A stretch of DNA of 64,000 nt, from NCBI GenBank assembly GCA_047501485.1, contig JAZDRN010000009.1:41244-105243 (forward strand). Direction: 5' to 3'. The DNA comes from Ancrocorticia sp047501485. Lineage in GTDB: Bacteria > Actinomycetota > Actinomycetes > Actinomycetales > Actinomycetaceae. Each line of letters starts with the position of its first letter. Positions within the stretch are counted from its first letter, which is position 1. Under the pieces are notes generated by a model. That model made no database searches. It had not been told where the DNA came from and was given only the letters and a program-made list of their open reading frames with translations. The translations under genes were made by a program, and so were the position numbers. This document shows, one piece after another, positions 23,816 through 31,615 of this stretch.

Positions 23816-24220
23816 ATGACTAGTAACTGGCGAGTGACCATCGACGACGATGCAGACCTCGGGTTTGCACTGGCCTGCCTGATCAGCAAGGCGATCACCA
23901 TCGGCGAGTTCAAGGGGTGGACGCGGAAGGTTCTCGAGGATTCGGACGACGCGCCCGGTTTCCTCCGCGAGCTCGGCGCTCTCGACTATCGTCACGAGGT
24001 CATTGTGCAGTGGCCGCACATCGTGGGTTTCTGGCCATCGTGGGAACCCTGCCGCACGGAGGACAAGGCGATAAGCGGGATCGCCTACGCGCGCTTCCCC
24101 GATCATCATGCCGACGACGTCACGCGTTCGGCAGCTTTGGCCACCTTGCGCAAGTCTCACAAGCTCTGTGCTCGCTTCAACGATTTCTTCCCAACTGCAA
24201 AGGTTCCGGAACTGGTCTGA
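23816..24220 (+). CDS. Hypothetical 134-aa protein
   Basis: I do not recognise the family. The small soluble protein starts NWRVTIDDDADLGFALACLI and contains Trp/Pro-rich PHIVGFWPSWEPC near residue 70 and a basic, helical C-terminus. There is no signal peptide or membrane segment. AGAAGG lies eight bases before the chosen ATG at 23816. It stands alone between a gene-free stretch and the convergent PTS operon. The compact acidic/aromatic make-up is reminiscent of immunity-type proteins, but no toxin partner is visible and I do not assign that role. Confidence 0.65.
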   Translation: MTSNWRVTIDDDADLGFALACLISKAITIGEFKGWTRKVLEDSDDAPGFLRELGALDYRHEVIVQWPHIVGFWPSWEPCRTEDKAISGIAYARFPDHHADDVTRSAALATLRKSHKLCARFNDFFPTAKVPELV

Positions 24221-24247
24221 CTCCGACGTATCCGGCGCTCGTCGCCG

Positions 24248-25366
24248 CTAAGAAGCCGTTGTCGTCCGGTCAGTATCGGACTCGACATCGAAACCAAGCA
24301 CCAGAGCAAGACCAAATGAGACCGCCATTGCGACAAGAACACCAACTAACAGGGCCGTTGTCGAGCCGTGCCCGAGAAAGGCTGGGATCGCCAACAACCC
24401 CGGCAGAACGAACGAGGAAGAAGCCACACCGCCCACGGCAACGATCGCACCACCTAAGGCCCCACCAACGCACGAAGCTATCAGCGGGCGTCGTAACGGT
24501 AGCAACACACCGTATAAGGTGGGCTCACCCACACCTGCGAAGAACGTCGCAATAGATGCTGAAACCGCGACAGAGCGAAGCCGGTTCGAGCGAGCACGCA
24601 ACACCACGGCAAAGGTAGCCGCAGCCTGAGCCGTCATCGCAGCCAAGACAGGTCCCTGCATAAGAGAGAATCCGTTCTCGCTCACTTCCTGAATCATCAG
24701 CGGCACGATTCCCCAATGGAGACCGAAAATCTGAAGGAGCTGAAACACCCCGCCGAAGAACATGCCGGCAAGAACCGTACCGATAGGAGGAAACGCCGAG
24801 AAAAGATAGCTCAGAGGTGCCCCTAGCATTTTTCCCACTGCCATGGCACCTGGGCCAATGACGATCAACGTGGTGGGAACCATGATGAGGAGTGCTAGGG
24901 CCGGGACCAAGAAGTCCTGAAGGAGCTGCGGCACTAAGCGCTTCAAAGCCCTTTCCACGTGACTCAACACCCAGACCGCCACGACAATTGGCAAGACCGA
25001 AGATGCATAGGAAATGTTCGGGACAGGCAGTCCAAGGAAAGAGTTTTCCCGCCCCGATCCCAGAAGCTCTATCAAATTCGGATAGATGACTGCGAAGCCC
25101 AGCGTCAACGCCGTAAGCACGTGAGCCTTGAAGACCTTGGCCGAGGTGTATGCAAGCATGACAGGCAACGCATAGAAGAATGAGTTGCTTACTGTATCGA
25201 TGATGATCGCATTCGAGCTTTCCGGGTTCATCCATCCCAGCTGAAAAGAGAGCGCAAGAAAAGCCTTCAGTAACCCCGTGCCCGCGAGTAGACCCAACAA
25301 AGGAATGAAGATTGCCGAAACCAGATCAACTGCGCGTTGCAGAGCGGTCGAGTTTCCGGTTGTCAT
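24248..25366 (-). CDS. Orphan PTS EIIC-like membrane protein, beta-glucoside family
   Basis: A 372-aa polytopic protein resembling only the EIIC channel domain of beta-glucoside PTS permeases: GLLAGTGLLKAFLAL, the FQLLQIFGLHWGIVPLMIQE loop and GVGEPTLYGVLLPL all match positions in the complete EIIBCA gene at 26299-28185. It has no EIIB or EIIA domain, so it cannot phosphorylate sugar by itself; it would need EIIB/EIIA in trans, or could act as a facilitator, sensor or sugar exporter. The start ATG overlaps the antiterminator stop (ATGA), so the two are co-translated. Confidence 0.8.
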   Translation of the reverse strand: MTTGNSTALQRAVDLVSAIFIPLLGLLAGTGLLKAFLALSFQLGWMNPESSNAIIIDTVSNSFFYALPVMLAYTSAKVFKAHVLTALTLGFAVIYPNLIELLGSGRENSFLGLPVPNISYASSVLPIVVAVWVLSHVERALKRLVPQLLQDFLVPALALLIMVPTTLIVIGPGAMAVGKMLGAPLSYLFSAFPPIGTVLAGMFFGGVFQLLQIFGLHWGIVPLMIQEVSENGFSLMQGPVLAAMTAQAAATFAVVLRARSNRLRSVAVSASIATFFAGVGEPTLYGVLLPLRRPLIASCVGGALGGAIVAVGGVASSSFVLPGLLAIPAFLGHGSTTALLVGVLVAMAVSFGLALVLGFDVESDTDRTTTAS

Positions 25367-26217
25367 GCACTCTCCCCCGAGCCGGATCCACCGTGGCGTA
25401 AACGTGCCAGATGGATCACGAGATAAAGAACCTCTTCGGTGGAGAGTTCATCTCCGAACGTCCTCTGTAGATACGCGGCGATGAGGACCGCACAGTCGAA
25501 AGACTCTGGTTCAGACACCTTCATCATCGCGAACATGTTCTCGTGACTACCAGACAACTGGGTGCTCTCCGTCAGCCTTCGCAGAACGAACTTCAAGTGG
25601 GTCAGGAAACGCTCGATATGTGACTGGTCCGAGGGCATGCCCAGGGGCATCCATTCACGCACGATTGCCATCACGCCTGTTACGGCCGATGCGATCCGTT
25701 GGGTCTCCATCATGTTGCCAGTCAGACCTGCGTTGACGAGGTGGAGGGCAATGAAGCCCGCTTCGTCAAGCGGCAAGCGTCTACCCGTCAGATCCTCGGT
25801 CCATTCGAGAACTTCGAGAGCGATCTCGAACTCGCGGCGATAGGTGGCCTTTGTTTCAAATAGCAGATTGTTGGACAGCTCGATCCTGGTATCGAGTCTC
25901 TCGAAAGCTGCTGCCAGATGGTCGGCCAGGCCTATCTCGACAACCGGCGAAAGGTCGATGTGATGCAGTTGAGACAGACGCCGAGCGATCGCGGACGTCA
26001 GCTCGACGATCTCCAGCGGCAACGAGACGAGGATCGAACGCATGCCCTGCGACTGTTGGTTCTGTTCAAGGATGTATCGCTTCTCTATCTGGACCTCGTT
26101 CACCGCGTCACCCCGACGCTTATTCCAGCCCAGGCCTGGGCCGACAAGAACAGCCTCTCTGCCATCTGGCAGAACGACTCCCACGGAGTTGTTGTTGAAG
26201 ATCCTGGAAATCTTCAT
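25363..26217 (-). CDS. bglG: BglG/LicT-family transcriptional antiterminator
   Basis: RNA-binding regulator controlled by PTS phosphorylation. The 284-aa protein has the co-antiterminator RNA-binding domain (about 1-56: MKISRIFNNNSVGVVLPDGR), then two PRD domains (about 60-170 and 175-284) carrying conserved His sites such as GLADHL in PRD1 and SHIERFLTHLKFVLRR in PRD2. It should bind the two RAT sequences at 28225-28264 and 29858-29915. I chose the ATG at 26217 for its CGGAGG; the longer frame has none. It lies between the PTS permease and the orphan EIIC. Confidence 0.93.
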   Translation of the reverse strand: MKISRIFNNNSVGVVLPDGREAVLVGPGLGWNKRRGDAVNEVQIEKRYILEQNQQSQGMRSILVSLPLEIVELTSAIARRLSQLHHIDLSPVVEIGLADHLAAAFERLDTRIELSNNLLFETKATYRREFEIALEVLEWTEDLTGRRLPLDEAGFIALHLVNAGLTGNMMETQRIASAVTGVMAIVREWMPLGMPSDQSHIERFLTHLKFVLRRLTESTQLSGSHENMFAMMKVSEPESFDCAVLIAAYLQRTFGDELSTEEVLYLVIHLARLRHGGSGSGESA

Positions 26218-26246
26218 GTGGCCTCCGATCAGTGGCATTGGGAGAG

Positions 26247-26279
26247 GGGCGGGGTACACGACTGGCGTGCGCCCCGCCC
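26247..26279 (-). promoter_or_regulatory. Hairpin between PTS permease and antiterminator genes
   Basis: GGGCGGGG (26247-26254) pairs with CCCCGCCC (26272-26279). Without a U-run on the minus strand it is more likely an mRNA processing or attenuation stem than a terminator. It precedes the bglG ribosome binding site by about 20 bp. Confidence 0.5.
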
Positions 26280-26298
26280 GTCTTTTTGACAGTGAATG

Positions 26299-28185
26299 CT
26301 ACTTCGACGAAACCTCAGCAGAAGGTACGACGCGAACAAGCTCATCACCGGCACCGATGGCACCCGAAGCCAGTTCCTCGATCGCAGCCACCTTGCTCGT
26401 GGCGACGATTGGGGTCGCGGCAGAGTAGCCGGCTTGAGCGATGATCTCAAGGTCGACGTCGACAAGCGGGTCACCCGCACCGACCTCCTGTTTGGCCTGT
26501 ACGTGGGTCGTGAATCCCTTGCCCCCCAGGTTCACCGTGTCGATGCCGATGTGGATGAGGATGTCCACTCCACCCACACAGCGCAATCCGATCGCGTGTC
26601 CACTGGCCGGAGCGAGCAATACGGTGGCATCGCACGGGGCCACAACGTGCCCGCTCTCGGGAAGGATGGCGATGCCGCGGCCCAACCTGCCGCTTGAGAA
26701 GACGGGATCGGGAACCTCGGCGAGCGGAATGACCTTACCGGTCATGGGGCTGCGCAACATAATCGGGCCTGTCGACTCAGCTGAGGCTGCAGGTGCCGGA
26801 GCAGCCATATCCTCTTCGACAGATGTGACTGCGGCAGCCTCGTTCTTCGACTCGTAACCGAACACCATCACCATTGTGAACATCATGACGAAGGAGACCG
26901 CGATTCCGACGATATAACCAACCATCGGTTGCATGAGGGGGATCGTCAGCAGGCTGGCAAAGGCAAAGGCATCGGCCTTGACTCCAAAGGCGCCGATGAT
27001 GCCTCCGCCAACGGCTGCGGACGCGATGATCATCGGGATGATACGTTTAAATCGAAGGATAACGCCGTAGAGCATGGGCTCAGAGATACCCGCTATGAGC
27101 CCTGAAACGGCGCCCGCACCGGCTAGCTCCTTAACATCGCTTCCTTTCTTTGCTTTCAGGAACACCGCGAGCGCCAATCCCCACACGGCGAAATTGTAGG
27201 CGGAGGAAATCGGCATGAGAGGATCCCCACCAGCCGCGATATTGAGGAGCTGAATCGGCACCAGAGCCCAGTGCAGTCCGAAGATGACAAAGAAGATGAA
27301 AGTCGCTCCGAACACGATTCCCAGAAGAAGCGAAGAGAAGTCGTTCACTGTGGCGATGACCCATACCAGGCCATTGCCAAGCATCACGCCAATCGGTCCG
27401 ATGACCAAGATTGCAGCCGGCACCAGCAGCGCGATACTGATCGTGGGGATAAGGACAAGATGAAGATTCTTAGGGAGAGCCTTCCGTAGCAGCGGTTCGA
27501 GATATGAAAGTGCAATCGCAATCAAGATCGCTGGGAAAACCGAATTCGCGTATCCGAAGAGGTACAGCGGTGCGCCCAAGAAGTTGACGACATCGCCCGG
27601 TCCTCCAAGACCCATAAACGAAGGATGGAGCAGCGCCGCGGCGATGGTCGCTCCGAGGTAAGGAGTACCACCGAGACGGCGCGTGGCCGTTGCCGCGATG
27701 AGAATCGGCATGAAATAGAAGAAGGCGTTACAGGCCGCATGCAGCACCGACCAGAAGACACCTGGATCATCGGGATCAAACCAGGTGAACTGGTTGCCCA
27801 ACCCATAGATCATCAGAAGCATGGACGAGCCGATGAGGGGCATCAACAGCGGCTGGAAAGTTCCGGATAGCAGACCGAATAGCCAGTCGACGAATCCCTG
27901 CTTCTCCTTGACAGCGGAACTTGAGCCAGTAGCTGTCTCCCAACCCGGTTCCTTGATCAAGGCGAGGTAGACATCTCCGACGCCCGGGCCGATGACGATC
28001 TGTGTTTGACCACCGGATTCGACAACCTGTACCACACCTTTGGTGGCGGACAGCTGGTCCTTCTGGACTTTTGAATTGTCCTTCACAACAAATCTCAACC
28101 GGGTGGCACAGTGGGTGACCTGGTTAACATTGCCGGGGCCACCGACTAGCTCGCTGATCTTTACAGCGAGTTCTTTCTCTCTCAT
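26299..28185 (-). CDS. bglP: Beta-glucoside-specific PTS permease, EIIBCA
   Basis: Imports and phosphorylates beta-glucosides such as cellobiose, arbutin or salicin. The 628-aa protein has the complete BCA order: EIIB (about 1-90) with phospho-Cys26 in THCATRLRF, EIIC (about 105-465) with about ten membrane segments and ISEPMLYGVI, then EIIA (about 480-628) with the phospho-His region LIHIGIDTVNLGGKGF. The ATG at 28185 follows GAAGGG, which lies in a hairpin that may be controlled by the antiterminator. The EIIB domain would also phosphorylate BglG when substrate is absent, giving feedback. Confidence 0.95.
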   Translation of the reverse strand: MREKELAVKISELVGGPGNVNQVTHCATRLRFVVKDNSKVQKDQLSATKGVVQVVESGGQTQIVIGPGVGDVYLALIKEPGWETATGSSSAVKEKQGFVDWLFGLLSGTFQPLLMPLIGSSMLLMIYGLGNQFTWFDPDDPGVFWSVLHAACNAFFYFMPILIAATATRRLGGTPYLGATIAAALLHPSFMGLGGPGDVVNFLGAPLYLFGYANSVFPAILIAIALSYLEPLLRKALPKNLHLVLIPTISIALLVPAAILVIGPIGVMLGNGLVWVIATVNDFSSLLLGIVFGATFIFFVIFGLHWALVPIQLLNIAAGGDPLMPISSAYNFAVWGLALAVFLKAKKGSDVKELAGAGAVSGLIAGISEPMLYGVILRFKRIIPMIIASAAVGGGIIGAFGVKADAFAFASLLTIPLMQPMVGYIVGIAVSFVMMFTMVMVFGYESKNEAAAVTSVEEDMAAPAPAASAESTGPIMLRSPMTGKVIPLAEVPDPVFSSGRLGRGIAILPESGHVVAPCDATVLLAPASGHAIGLRCVGGVDILIHIGIDTVNLGGKGFTTHVQAKQEVGAGDPLVDVDLEIIAQAGYSAATPIVATSKVAAIEELASGAIGAGDELVRVVPSAEVSSK

Positions 28186-28193
28186 TGGTTTTT

Positions 28194-28226
28194 CCCTTCA
28201 CGGGTGCAGGCGATATGTGAAGAGGG
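28194..28226 (-). promoter_or_regulatory. Stem that can hide the bglP ribosome binding site
   Basis: In the transcript CCC-(UC)-UUCAC (plus-strand 28226-28217) can pair with GUGAAGGG (28201-28194), which contains the bglP Shine-Dalgarno. The 5' arm overlaps the last two bases of the RAT, so folding of one should weaken the other. Confidence 0.45.
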
Positions 28227-28264
28227 TCTTGCCGAACCACCGGCGTGGAGGTTCGTCACAATCC
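28225..28264 (-). promoter_or_regulatory. RAT (ribonucleic antiterminator) site upstream of bglP
   Basis: On the minus strand GGATTGTGACGAACC is followed by 11 nt and GGTTCGGCAAGACC. The arms GAACC/GGTTC and the conserved GGATTGTGAC / GGCAAGACC internal loops match the LicT/BglG target consensus closely. It lies 40-80 bp upstream of bglP. Confidence 0.8.
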
Positions 28265-28271
28265 TTGTGAG

Positions 28272-28290
28272 CCGGTTCGATCTGAACCGG
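28272..28290 (-). terminator. Short hairpin between the GH1 gene and the RAT of bglP
   Basis: CCGGTTC-5 nt-GAACCGG, a 7-bp stem 37 bp after the GH1 stop. It could partially end the GH1 transcript or isolate the bglP leader. Confidence 0.4.
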
Positions 28291-28326
28291 AAATGGGCTC
28301 TCGCGCGCTGGAGAACACATGAACAA

Positions 28327-29751
28327 TCAACACCGAAGTGTCGCTCCGTTGCTGGCGATGACGTCGCGGTACCAGCCGAAGGACTTTTTGCGATACCGCG
28401 CAAGCGATCCGGTGCCGTCGTCGTTGCGGTCCACGTAGATGAATCCGTAGCGTTTGCTCATCTGACCGGTGGTCCCGGATACGAGGTCGATGCAGCCCCA
28501 GCTTGTGTAGCCGAGAAGCTTCACCCCATCGCGGACGGCTTCCGCCGCCTGTACCAGGTGATCGTTCAGGTACCTGATGCGGTAATCGTCGATGACGGTC
28601 AGTTGGCCGTCGACCTCTACGAGCTCGTCCTTGGCCCCCAGACCGTTCTCGACGATGAACAGCGGAAGCTGCCAGCGGTCCCAGAACTGGTTGAGCACCA
28701 GGCGCAATCCCTGCGGATCGATCTGCCAGCCCCAGTCGGAGGATGGAAGGGTGGGATTCGACACGCCACGCAGAATGTTTCCCGCCGGATGGATCTCGCG
28801 GTTCTCCCCAACGGTCTCGCACATGCTCATGTAGTAGCTGAAGGAGACAAAATCGACGGTGTGAGTCAGCTCCTCGGCGTCCTGTGCGGTGAAGTCCAGC
28901 TCAATACCATTCTCCTCAAAGTAGCGCAGACCGTATCCCGGATACCGTCCCCGTGCATGTACGTCGCAAAAGAGCAGGTTCGAGTGATCCATCTCCATGG
29001 TCGCGATGAGATCGGCGGGATCGGGTGTCAACGGATAGACCGGTGAGGCAATGACCATGCAGCCCACCTGCACGTCGCTATACAGCTCATGTGCAATCCG
29101 GGTTGCTCTGGCGCTCGCAACCAACTGATAGTGGGCCGCGTTGTACAGCTGATTCTGGGTGAGCTCCTCCAAGGACGTGTTGATACCCGCAAGGAACGGC
29201 AGATGCAGTAGCCCGTTGATCTCATTGAAGGTCAACCAGTACTTGACGCGCGAGCCATAACGTTCCAGAAGCACCCGAGCAAACTTCTCGAAATAGCCGA
29301 TGAGATCCCGACTGACCCAGCCGTCATAGGTTTCCGTCAGATAGAGCGGGGTCTCGTAGTGCGACATCGTCACCATCGGTTCGATGCCGTACTTTTCCAG
29401 CTCGTCGAAGAGACGATCGTAGAATCTCAGGCCCTCCTCGTTCGGTTCGTCCTCTATACCCAACGGGAAGATTCGTGGCCAACTGATGGAGATCCGCAGC
29501 ATCTTGAAGCCCATCTCGGCGAAGAGTGCTATGTCCTCGGGATAGCGATGGTAGAAATCGATGCCATCGAGTTTCAGATTGTCGGGGGTTGGACGTTCCG
29601 AACGGGGATTGAGGGCTCCCCGGCGTAGCACGTCCTGAATTGACAGGCCTTTTCCCCCTTGGTCCCAGGCGCCTTCTAGTTGATTTGCCGCAGTGGCACC
29701 GCCCCATAAGAAGTCTGGTGGGAACGGCGTCGCGGTGATTGGAGTGCCCAT
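28327..29751 (-). CDS. bglA: 6-phospho-beta-glucosidase, glycoside hydrolase family 1
   Basis: Splits phosphorylated beta-glucosides brought in by the PTS. The 474-aa protein has the GH1 N-terminal signature FLWGGATAANQLEGAW, the acid/base Glu in TFNEI near residue 175 and the nucleophile Glu in IVENG near residue 368, close to the usual family length of about 475. I chose the ATG at 29751 (weak AGAGG upstream); the extension to 30006 runs across the RAT leader and is not coding. It is the first gene of the operon, with its own RAT. Confidence 0.93.
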   Translation of the reverse strand: MGTPITATPFPPDFLWGGATAANQLEGAWDQGGKGLSIQDVLRRGALNPRSERPTPDNLKLDGIDFYHRYPEDIALFAEMGFKMLRISISWPRIFPLGIEDEPNEEGLRFYDRLFDELEKYGIEPMVTMSHYETPLYLTETYDGWVSRDLIGYFEKFARVLLERYGSRVKYWLTFNEINGLLHLPFLAGINTSLEELTQNQLYNAAHYQLVASARATRIAHELYSDVQVGCMVIASPVYPLTPDPADLIATMEMDHSNLLFCDVHARGRYPGYGLRYFEENGIELDFTAQDAEELTHTVDFVSFSYYMSMCETVGENREIHPAGNILRGVSNPTLPSSDWGWQIDPQGLRLVLNQFWDRWQLPLFIVENGLGAKDELVEVDGQLTVIDDYRIRYLNDHLVQAAEAVRDGVKLLGYTSWGCIDLVSGTTGQMSKRYGFIYVDRNDDGTGSLARYRKKSFGWYRDVIASNGATLRC

Positions 29752-29857
29752 GATCGTGGCCTCTCTGTGCTGATAGGAGTAGATGCCCGCAAACGGAGAA
29801 GTACGCTCGATCGAACGATTACCCGCCAATGCGAAAATCCATTGTGTATGCGCAGAG

Positions 29858-29915
29858 GGTCTTGCCTGCTCTTCGACTCTTGCCATCATTGGCCGCGGCC
29901 GTGCAGTCACAATCC
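29858..29915 (-). promoter_or_regulatory. RAT site in the leader of the GH1 gene
   Basis: On the minus strand GGATTGTGACTGC (29915-29903) and GCAGGCAAGACC (29869-29858) are the two conserved halves of a LicT/BglG RAT. The loop between them is unusually long (33 nt) and itself contains a GC-rich stem. CCTCT follows the RAT as at bglP and could pair with the AGAGG before the GH1 start. Confidence 0.7.
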
Positions 29916-29921
29916 TTGTCA

Positions 29922-29950
29922 ACAGGATGAATATCCTGTGGCACACTATA
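29922..29950 (-). promoter_or_regulatory. Promoter and 7-bp palindrome for the beta-glucoside operon
   Basis: On the minus strand TATAGT (29950-29945) is a good -10. The palindrome ACAGGAT-4 nt-ATCCTGT (29922-29939) lies at the expected transcription start and directly upstream of the RAT. I see no consensus -35. The palindrome could be an operator or the first stem of the leader. Confidence 0.5.
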
Positions 29951-30185
29951 GCAGCTTGCCGACTCATCGGGTAGCCGCTTGTAGTTGACCTGAAAGCCTC
30001 CCACACCTTCTGTCTCCGCGATAATTGCTTGCGGTGTCAGCTTCAGTGCCAGTAGGGTACACGAGATGGCGCTTGGTACCGAGGTTGTGTCAGCGTGACA
30101 TCTGAATGCGTTATGTCGCAGCCATATCTCGACGAATGGCAAGCAATCGTTCCACTATGAACTCAAGCACTTAGCGAGGAAAAGC
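29951..30185. other. Remainder of the 434-bp divergent spacer before the arginase-family gene
   Basis: No gene is supported. TGTCA-GCG-TGACA (30088-30100) is a small palindrome about 85 bp upstream of the arginase-family start and a candidate operator. TTATGT (30111-30116) could be a -10, but no -35 sits at proper spacing. Confidence 0.4.
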
Positions 30186-31094
30186 ATGCGGATGCACGAA
30201 CATCAGGAAAAAGACCCCCGTCCAGGACGAACATTGCGCCTGGTGTGGCCCCAATGGCAGGGTGCGGGATCCTCCAGTGTGGCCGCCGAGGCCGCGGAGT
30301 TCCCCTTCGAGGTAGCTCGGCGCGGCTACGCCATAGGCTCCACGATCCTGGATGCGCTGATCCCGCCAGCCGATGGACCGAGCGCTACAGTCTCGGTTCC
30401 CCTGGATGGCAGCGGCCTGGAGACCCGCGATGGCGTCGAGGCGAAGACCACCGTCACCGCTCAACTCAGCGAAGCACTCGAGAAGATCTCCCAGGCTCAT
30501 CCGGACAGGATCCTCACCCTCGGGGGCGACTGCGCCGTCAGCGTGGCGCCTTTCTCCGCCCTGGCGGACACATACGGGGAGGATCTGGCTATCGTCTGGA
30601 TAGATTCGCACCCGGATGTGGGCACGCCCCAAAGCGAATACCCCGGCTACCACGCGATGGCCGTCTCGGCTCTCCTGGGCCACGGGGACCGGGACATTGT
30701 CTCGTTGCTTCCCGCCACTGTCGACTCGGCGCGCCTGGCGCTCGTCGGATTGCACGCTTGGACCGACGACGATTTCCCCCGCATCGGCGAATGGGGCCTG
30801 ACCTCCTTCAGCCCGGACGACCTGCGCGACTCCAGCGCGCGGCTCTTGGAGTGGCTCGAGGACACCGGGTGTTCCAAGGTGGCCATCCATTTCGACGTCG
30901 ACACTATCGACAGCAACGAACAGGTCTACGGCCTGGGAGCTGAACCCGACGGACTGACATCCGAGCAGGTTCGCAGAATCACCGGCGATCTGGAATCCGT
31001 TGCCGAGGTTGTGGGGTTCACGGTGGCCGAATTCATTCCACGTCAGGTCATGCACCTGCAGCAGGTCCTCAAGGGTCTGCCGCTGCTCGGCTGA
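30186..31094 (+). CDS. Arginase/agmatinase-family protein with an altered metal ligand
   Basis: A 302-aa ureohydrolase-fold protein. Metal-binding motifs are present as GGDC (about 116), DSHPDVG (about 139-145) and HFDVDTID (about 236). Five of six canonical manganese ligands are conserved, but the first His (normally GGDH) is Cys. Enzymes of this family release urea or formamide from guanidino or formimino compounds; the Cys variant occurs in some subfamilies of uncertain activity, so I leave the reaction open. AGGAAA lies before the ATG at 30186. It is monocistronic by spacing. Confidence 0.8.
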   Translation: MRMHEHQEKDPRPGRTLRLVWPQWQGAGSSSVAAEAAEFPFEVARRGYAIGSTILDALIPPADGPSATVSVPLDGSGLETRDGVEAKTTVTAQLSEALEKISQAHPDRILTLGGDCAVSVAPFSALADTYGEDLAIVWIDSHPDVGTPQSEYPGYHAMAVSALLGHGDRDIVSLLPATVDSARLALVGLHAWTDDDFPRIGEWGLTSFSPDDLRDSSARLLEWLEDTGCSKVAIHFDVDTIDSNEQVYGLGAEPDGLTSEQVRRITGDLESVAEVVGFTVAEFIPRQVMHLQQVLKGLPLLG

Positions 31095-31175
31095 GCCAGT
31101 AGCTTTCCCGGTCAATTCAGAGGATTGCTCGGTTTCTCCGAGAATCTTCTCCGCTCCCTGCCGGGGAGTTGGCCG

Positions 31176-31583
31176 TCACACGATGCTCAGCGCCCATACG
31201 CCGAGATAGCCGCATACGGCGGCCGCGAAGTAGGACGCGAGCGTGCCGATGATGAACCTCTCCGTCAGGGTGGGATGGGCCTGTAACTCCGACCAACGCC
31301 CCAACCCCTTGATCGCCACCACCGCGGCGATCAGCGTGGGTGCTCCCGCAAGAATCGCACCGGTGATCGAGAGACGTTCCAGAACCCCGATCCAGGTTCC
31401 ACCCCGCAGCACATGCACCGGTTGCTGTTGCAGCACGGTCGCTTCATGCCCTCCCGAGGTCGGGCGGATCTCGATGGCGGGAGCCACCCGCGCCATCTTG
31501 AAGACCACTTCCACCGTGAGCCAGCCCAGGAACACAGAGAGGATCAGTGCGCCGGGTATCACCACGATCGCCATACCATTCAT
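31176..31583 (-). CDS. Small membrane protein next to the SatD-family gene
   Basis: A 135-aa protein with three hydrophobic segments (about residues 3-25, 73-92 and 105-130) and a short polar loop (about 35-65). I do not recognise a family. I chose the ATG at 31583 because AAAGGAGG sits nine bases upstream; a GTG six bases earlier is too close to that site. It follows the SatD-family gene by 32 bp on the same strand, so the pair is probably one operon. Confidence 0.7.
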   Translation of the reverse strand: MNGMAIVVIPGALILSVFLGWLTVEVVFKMARVAPAIEIRPTSGGHEATVLQQQPVHVLRGGTWIGVLERLSITGAILAGAPTLIAAVVAIKGLGRWSELQAHPTLTERFIIGTLASYFAAAVCGYLGVWALSIV

Positions 31584-31615
31584 GGCCACGAGCCTCCTTT
31601 CCCGCCGGAATGCCC

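Noticed and set aside
23816..24220. Toxin-immunity assignment for the 134-aa protein
   Set aside because: The impression rests only on size and composition; no toxin, secretion gene or known immunity motif is nearby.
28327..30006. Longer GH1 protein starting at 30006
   Set aside because: The extra 85 residues cover the promoter and RAT leader; the family signature begins right after the ATG at 29751.
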